Source of the DNA: Candidatus Ancillula trichonymphae ImTpAt
GTDB taxonomy: Bacteria > Actinomycetota > Actinomycetes > Actinomycetales > Bifidobacteriaceae
DNA length: 9,765 nt
Direction of reading: 5' to 3'
Assembly: GCA_000485475.1 (NCBI GenBank)
Contig: AXYY01000087.1
Coordinates: forward strand, 1 to 9,765
Shown here: positions 6,805-9,765 of the stretch, in pieces
Layout of the letters: the number at the start of each line of letters is the position of its first letter
Position numbering within the stretch: the stretch's first letter is position 1
Position numbers and translations under genes: made by a program
Notes under the pieces: model-generated
Told to the model about the DNA's origin: nothing
Seen by the model: only the letters and a program-made list of their open reading frames with translations
The model's database searches: none

Positions 6805-6975
6805 ATGAAGAAGCAGATTAGAAAGGGCGTTTCAAACGTAGCTCAGTGCTTGGGCAAAAGCGACCGTGTGATGATACGTGGAACATTAACAGAACGTGCG
6901 TATAAAAAACGTGACGGTGGCGATGGTATAAGCTTAGACTTGTTCGCTGATGTTTGTGGTAAAGGTTATACCTAA
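6805..6975 (+). CDS. Short SSB-like protein (C-terminal half of an OB fold), possibly truncated
   Basis: A 56-residue ORF beginning MKKQIRKGVSNVAQCLGKSD. It continues RVMIRGTLTERAY...SLDLFADVCGKG and matches, by eye, the second half of the single-stranded DNA-binding protein OB fold (the family pattern is W-R-x-x-AENVAxSLxKGxRVxVxGRLxxRxY...ELxADEVG). The first half of the fold (about 50 residues), the Phe/Trp-containing strand before it and the acidic C-terminal tail are missing. AGGGAG (6796-6801) sits three bases before ATG, and a TAG in frame at 6796-6798 excludes an upstream extension. With the strong promoter upstream it could be expressed, but half an OB fold would not be expected to bind DNA alone. 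It is either a remnant of a plasmid or phage ssb gene that acquired a new start, or a real minimal protein. Confidence 0.55.
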   Translation: MKKQIRKGVSNVAQCLGKSDRVMIRGTLTERAYKKRDGGDGISLDLFADVCGKGYT

Positions 6976-7007
6976 CAGAAAAACAGAGTCAGCGGAGGTG
7001 TTCTAAT

Positions 7008-7152
7008 ATGGGAGAAATATATTATATGTTATAGCATATCCAATAGTTATTATACTATCAGGAGCGTATTTTGTGGTAACAATTGGTATGGACCGCTAGT
7101 AATGATGACAGGGCTTTGCGCGGTTGGTGCGATAGCAAAATGGCTAGAGTGA
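7008..7152 (+). pseudogene. Small two-helix membrane protein, frameshifted
   Basis: GGAGGT (6994-6999) lies eight bases before ATG 7008, an excellent ribosome binding site. The frame stops after eight codons (MGEIYYML), but the other two frames continue a sensible protein: LYVIAYPIVIILSGAYFVVT (frame 2, 7022 onward), then WYGPLVMMTGLCAVGAIAKW and LE with TGA 7150-7152 (frame 1, from 7084). The reconstructed protein is about 45-48 residues with two membrane helices around a short Gly/Trp/Pro turn. Small hairpin membrane proteins of this build occur among conjugation and phage genes, but I cannot name a family. Two frameshifts within 60 bases make it inactive as annotated. Confidence 0.5.
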
Positions 7153-7179
7153 TTAACAAAGATAGAGAAGGGGAAACGA

Positions 7180-7394
7180 ATGAACGAAAAGAAACATATA
7201 CTAGACACACAAGTGAACGAGCTTGTGGTAATCAATGCAGACATTCTGAACGAGAATGTACTTACTTAAACAGTCTAACCGAGGACATAATGCAATCTAA
7301 TCCTGATAGTATTATAGACGGCGAAGACAGACTATGACTATTGCTTGACGAGGCAAGCGAGAGATTACAAACTTTTGCTGAGTGCTTGCGCTAA
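7180..7394 (+). pseudogene. Small acidic helical protein of unknown function, frameshifted
   Basis: AAGGGGAAA (7168-7176) precedes ATG 7180. Frame 1 gives MNEKKHILDTQVNELVVINA and DILNENVLT, then stops at TAA 7267-7269. The protein continues one frame away as NSLTEDIMQSNPDSIIDGED, a TGA at 7335-7337, then LLLDEASERLQTFAECLR to TAA 7392-7394. The reconstruction is about 70 residues, acidic and probably helical or coiled. It lies 27 bases after the small membrane protein, so the two were likely co-translated from the promoter at 6674. No family recognised. Confidence 0.45.
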
Positions 7395-7407
7395 ATCAGG
7401 AAGATAG

Positions 7408-7557
7408 AGAAGGGGGGGATGGAACTGGACATATGGAATTCAAAACGATCAGTGTATATCACGCTATTTTCACGGTGAGCGCCGTCACTATGCAAATACG
7501 GTCAACGGCAATGGAGATTCAAACGGACGTGTGTATGCTGATGCAAACGCTATCTAT
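7408..7557 (+). pseudogene. Lactococcin-972-type bacteriocin, leader lost and C-terminus cut off
   Basis: Frame 1 reads GWNWTYGIQNDQCISRYFHG, then ERRHYANTVNGNGDSNGRVY and ADANA. This parallels the mature part of lactococcin 972-like peptides (a Trp near the N-terminus, then YG, S-x-Y-x-H, H-x-x-TV-x-N, and an Ala-rich stretch), a family of secreted bacteriocins acting on septum formation/lipid II. No signal peptide precedes it: the frame is closed by TAG at 7405-7407, and a run of seven Gs at 7412-7418 lies at the break. After about 7557 the sequence changes abruptly to the end of an ABC ATPase gene, so the last third of the peptide is missing. The match rests on residue pattern and on the two neighbours, which are the usual partners of this family. 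Confidence 0.6.
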
Positions 7558-7694
7558 ATAGTTTTAACATTCTTAAAGAATTGGCGGACAATGGAGCGAT
7601 TGTAGTCACTGCAACTCACGATTCTAGAGTTATACAAAATGTAAACACCACGAAAATATTCAGGATCAATGATAGAATTTTGGTTAATTTATAA
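7557..7694 (+). pseudogene. C-terminal stub of a bacteriocin-export ABC transporter ATP-binding protein
   Basis: Frame 3 reads NILKELADNGAIVVTATHDS, then RVIQNVNTTKIFRINDRILVNL and TAA 7692-7694. This is the end of an ABC ATPase: the helix after the D-loop, the beta strand IVVTATHD with the switch histidine (7617-7619), and the final R-I-x-R-I-L strand. Walker A, signature and Walker B motifs (about 170 residues) are absent. The stub follows directly on the bacteriocin fragment, which indicates one deletion joining the two. The expected family is the lactococcin-972 group of putative exporters (TIGR03608). Confidence 0.65.
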
Positions 7695-7709
7695 CAAAGG
7701 ATTTCATTC

Positions 7710-9729
7710 ATGAACATCGCTAAATATGCAAGTGTGGAGTGATGGTATTTGTCACGTTCAATAATTATTCCAAAATTGGCATTAGAGATACTGATTATTC
7801 ATTCACAATTAAATTACGCAAATGCCTGATAATATTACGAAGACAAAAATTCTTGAGGATATAAATAATACTGCACGCAATTTGGGCATCAATATTTACT
7901 ATACATATGGAGAAGAAACGCAGAACGCACACAACAAGAACATATATTCTTTTGTTGGTGATGTCGATGACCACAACAAAGTAGTGTCGGAATATGATCA
8001 TTTATTTAACCCAACTGAGAGAGGTACATTTCATGATTATCGAGAACTTGAACAGCGATCTGTCTTTGGACTATACTATACCAATTGTCCAGCAAACAGC
8101 ACACACAAACTTGTACAAATGTTATCTGATAAGAGAATATACGAGCAGACGCATTGACAAAAAATCAAAGTTATTTTGAATCCGCAGTGCAAACAATTCC
8201 AAAATATGGATTTTTAATGTTGTTTTATGTTTTCCTCTTTGATTTTTTTTGTAATTCTACAAGCGTTTTTGAAGAACAAGAAGAATAATTTTTATTTACT
8301 TGACATTAGGGAAATCTTACAGTTTAATAATGCTCAGGAATATTTTATCGGTTCTTGTCGCGGATGTTACAGGTGTGATTATTGCTCTAGTAGGAATTAG
8401 TATATTCTTGTTCTCATATAACCAACTACACGATTTTTCAGCATTCTTTTTATATTTATAGCACTAGTAGTTTTTCAGTTCATTTTTGTGCTGGTGAGTT
8501 GTCTTGTTGTTGAACTATAACGGAATCTCATTCATTTTCAATTCAATATCTACTCGAAAAAACAAACAATTCTCTTGTCCTAAAAGCCCTAAGTGTTTTG
8601 CAGATAACTATTTTTATCTTGCTAATTTCATTTGGATAATCCACCTATCAAAAGGTAAATGTTCTTAGTAATAATATTGAAGTACTTAAAAATTATAACG
8701 CGATCAAGAATTATGTTGCCTTTACAACACAGGTGGGTCCATTCTCGAGGATGATTTATATCAAGTTATCGCCAAATTTATGAAAGAAGAAGAAAGTAAG
8801 GACAAGTTGATTTTTGCAAATTATCATAATTCAACGTTGTCATCAGAAATTGCCGACGATCCATTTATTTTTTATACTGATACCAGTAACTTTTTAACAA
8901 GAATATGATTGTCAATAGTTTGTTCGTAAAAAATAACAATATACTTGATTTGAGAAATAATAAAGTTGAAGTGGACTCGCAAAAGGATGGTAATACAATT
9001 TATTTATTATTTCCTGAGTCACATCTAAATCTAGAATCTCAAAAAAACAGGAATACTAAAATGGCTATCATCTGATTTAGTAGGCACAACCAAATTGAAA
9101 ATCTAGAAATTAACCTCTTACCGATAAAAGATAATCAAGAAATTGCAGTATTTAATTCATCCTATCAAAATATCATCGCATCAAATAATTATTTTGTCGT
9201 TTTACCTTACACACAAAATTTTCTAAATGATTACCAACTATCAACGAATTTCGGATTTTCCCAGTCAAATTATGATAATACCAATAACGATGTTGAAACA
9301 GAACTCAATAAATACAACGTATGAAAAAAGTATATAAATTCGACAACCTATGTTTCAGATAGTGTTAATTCACAAATTCAAATAGAAATTGTTGAAACTT
9401 CAGTCTTCAGCATCGGTATTTTTCTGGCAATATTTACTTCCTACATGGGATTTATCTTTACTACAACTTGAGGCAAAAGAGACTGTTAATATTACAACTC
9501 AGTGGTGTCACCTTTTCATGAAAGGACACTATTCAAGGTTGTTTATTCTCTAGTTATTCCGACGATTTCTGCTCTCGTAGCGTATTCAACTGTGGATAAA
9601 TACAACATTCAAGATTTCGAATATGCGCAACTATCTGCAGCCATAGTCATCTTCAACGTTGCGATATTTCTGCTGAATGTCAATAAACTTGACAGTAAGT
9701 GCCTAGTGAATCACAGGAAGCTCCTGTAG
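7710..9729 (+). pseudogene. Bacteriocin-associated integral membrane protein (TIGR01654-like), heavily frameshifted
   Basis: Across about ten frame changes one membrane protein of roughly 650-670 residues can be rebuilt. It starts at ATG 7710 after AAAGGA. The N-terminal extracellular part includes NNYSKIGIRDTDYSFTI, then ITKTKILEDINNTARNLGIN and IYYTYG (7822-8157 is the longest clean piece there). Hydrophobic segments follow at about 8190-8250 and 8345-8520 (VADVTGVIIALVGISIFLFS and IALVVFQFIFVLVSCLVV), and another at 8590-8635. A second extracellular domain spans 8640-9370. A C-terminal membrane part contains SIGIFLAIFTSYMGFIFTTT, LRQKRLLILQLSGVTFS (about 9467-9520, next to a helix as in permease-like families) and VVYSLVIPTISALVAYSTV. 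This layout matches the putative immunity/export membrane partner of lactococcin-972 bacteriocins. Breaks occur at homopolymers (T8 at 8243-8250, A7 at about 9040). The base composition is clearly more AT-rich than the helicase-methyltransferase block, suggesting acquisition from an AT-rich donor. Confidence 0.6.
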
Positions 9730-9752
9730 ACAACTAGCCGCATAAGGTCTCT

Positions 9753-9765
9753 TTTGCGAAGCAAA
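9753..9765. repeat. Short inverted repeat at the window edge
   Basis: TTTGC-GAA-GCAAA ends exactly at the window limit. It may be the start of a terminator or of a larger hairpin after the membrane-protein pseudogene; the sequence is cut off. Confidence 0.3.

Noticed and set aside
9073..9471. TGA codons at 9073, 9322 and 9469 in one long frame, with no TGG in that frame, suggesting TGA read as tryptophan.
   Set aside because: Neighbouring frames give better protein at two of the three sites: KTGILKWLSSDLVGTT with a true TGG near 9061, and LRQKRLLILQLSGVTFS near 9470. These are frameshifts rather than recoded stops, and the intact genes use TGG normally.
1..9765. Search for CRISPR arrays, tRNA or rRNA genes and complete insertion sequences.
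   Set aside because: I saw no regularly spaced repeats, no cloverleaf or CCA-ended tRNA-like stretch, no rRNA segment and no transposase motif in any frame I read.

Overview
The window looks like a piece of a shrinking actinobacterial chromosome. Two features point to Actinobacteria: a helicase most like UvrD2, and an LAxTG-type (class E sortase) wall-sorting signal. Moderate GC, many broken accessory genes beside intact core genes, and apparently leaderless starts would suit a reduced, host-associated lineage such as protist- or insect-gut symbionts of the Bifidobacteriales. The taxon is inferred; there is no rRNA to confirm it.

Layout. (1) Bases 2-2199, plus strand: a large cell-wall-anchored surface protein, broken by several frameshifts and ending in an LANTG sorting signal, followed with a 14-base overlap by a broken YwaF/TIGR02206-type membrane protein. 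(2) Bases 2200-2760: debris, with a possible LacI-type DNA-binding remnant and a cysteine-containing C-terminal fragment. (3) Bases 2761-6552, minus strand: the only intact long genes. A TrmH/SpoU-type rRNA 2'-O-methyltransferase and a DinF-like MATE transporter form an operon that ends in a hairpin terminator; a UvrD2-type helicase with its own promoter lies downstream. (4) Bases 6592-7394, plus strand: a perfect-consensus sigma-70 promoter drives a short SSB-like ORF, followed by a broken small two-helix membrane protein and a broken acidic small protein. Each has a good ribosome binding site, as in phage or conjugative-element gene strings. (5) Bases 7408-9729, plus strand: a decayed lactococcin-972-type bacteriocin cassette, made of a bacteriocin core without leader, the last ~40 codons of its ABC ATPase, and an AT-rich bacteriocin-associated multi-membrane-span (TIGR01654-like) protein broken by about ten frameshifts.

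Three small-scale structures deserve attention. A 17-bp tandem duplication at the 3' end of the methyltransferase gene shifted its last codons and destroyed a stop/start overlap with the transporter. A 22-bp perfect inverted repeat flanks the promoter and first ~83 codons of the helicase. The -10 boxes of both the methyltransferase and the helicase lie only 6-7 bases from their start codons, implying leaderless transcripts. I did not find an intact, clearly novel system; the bacteriocin cassette is a known type in ruins.
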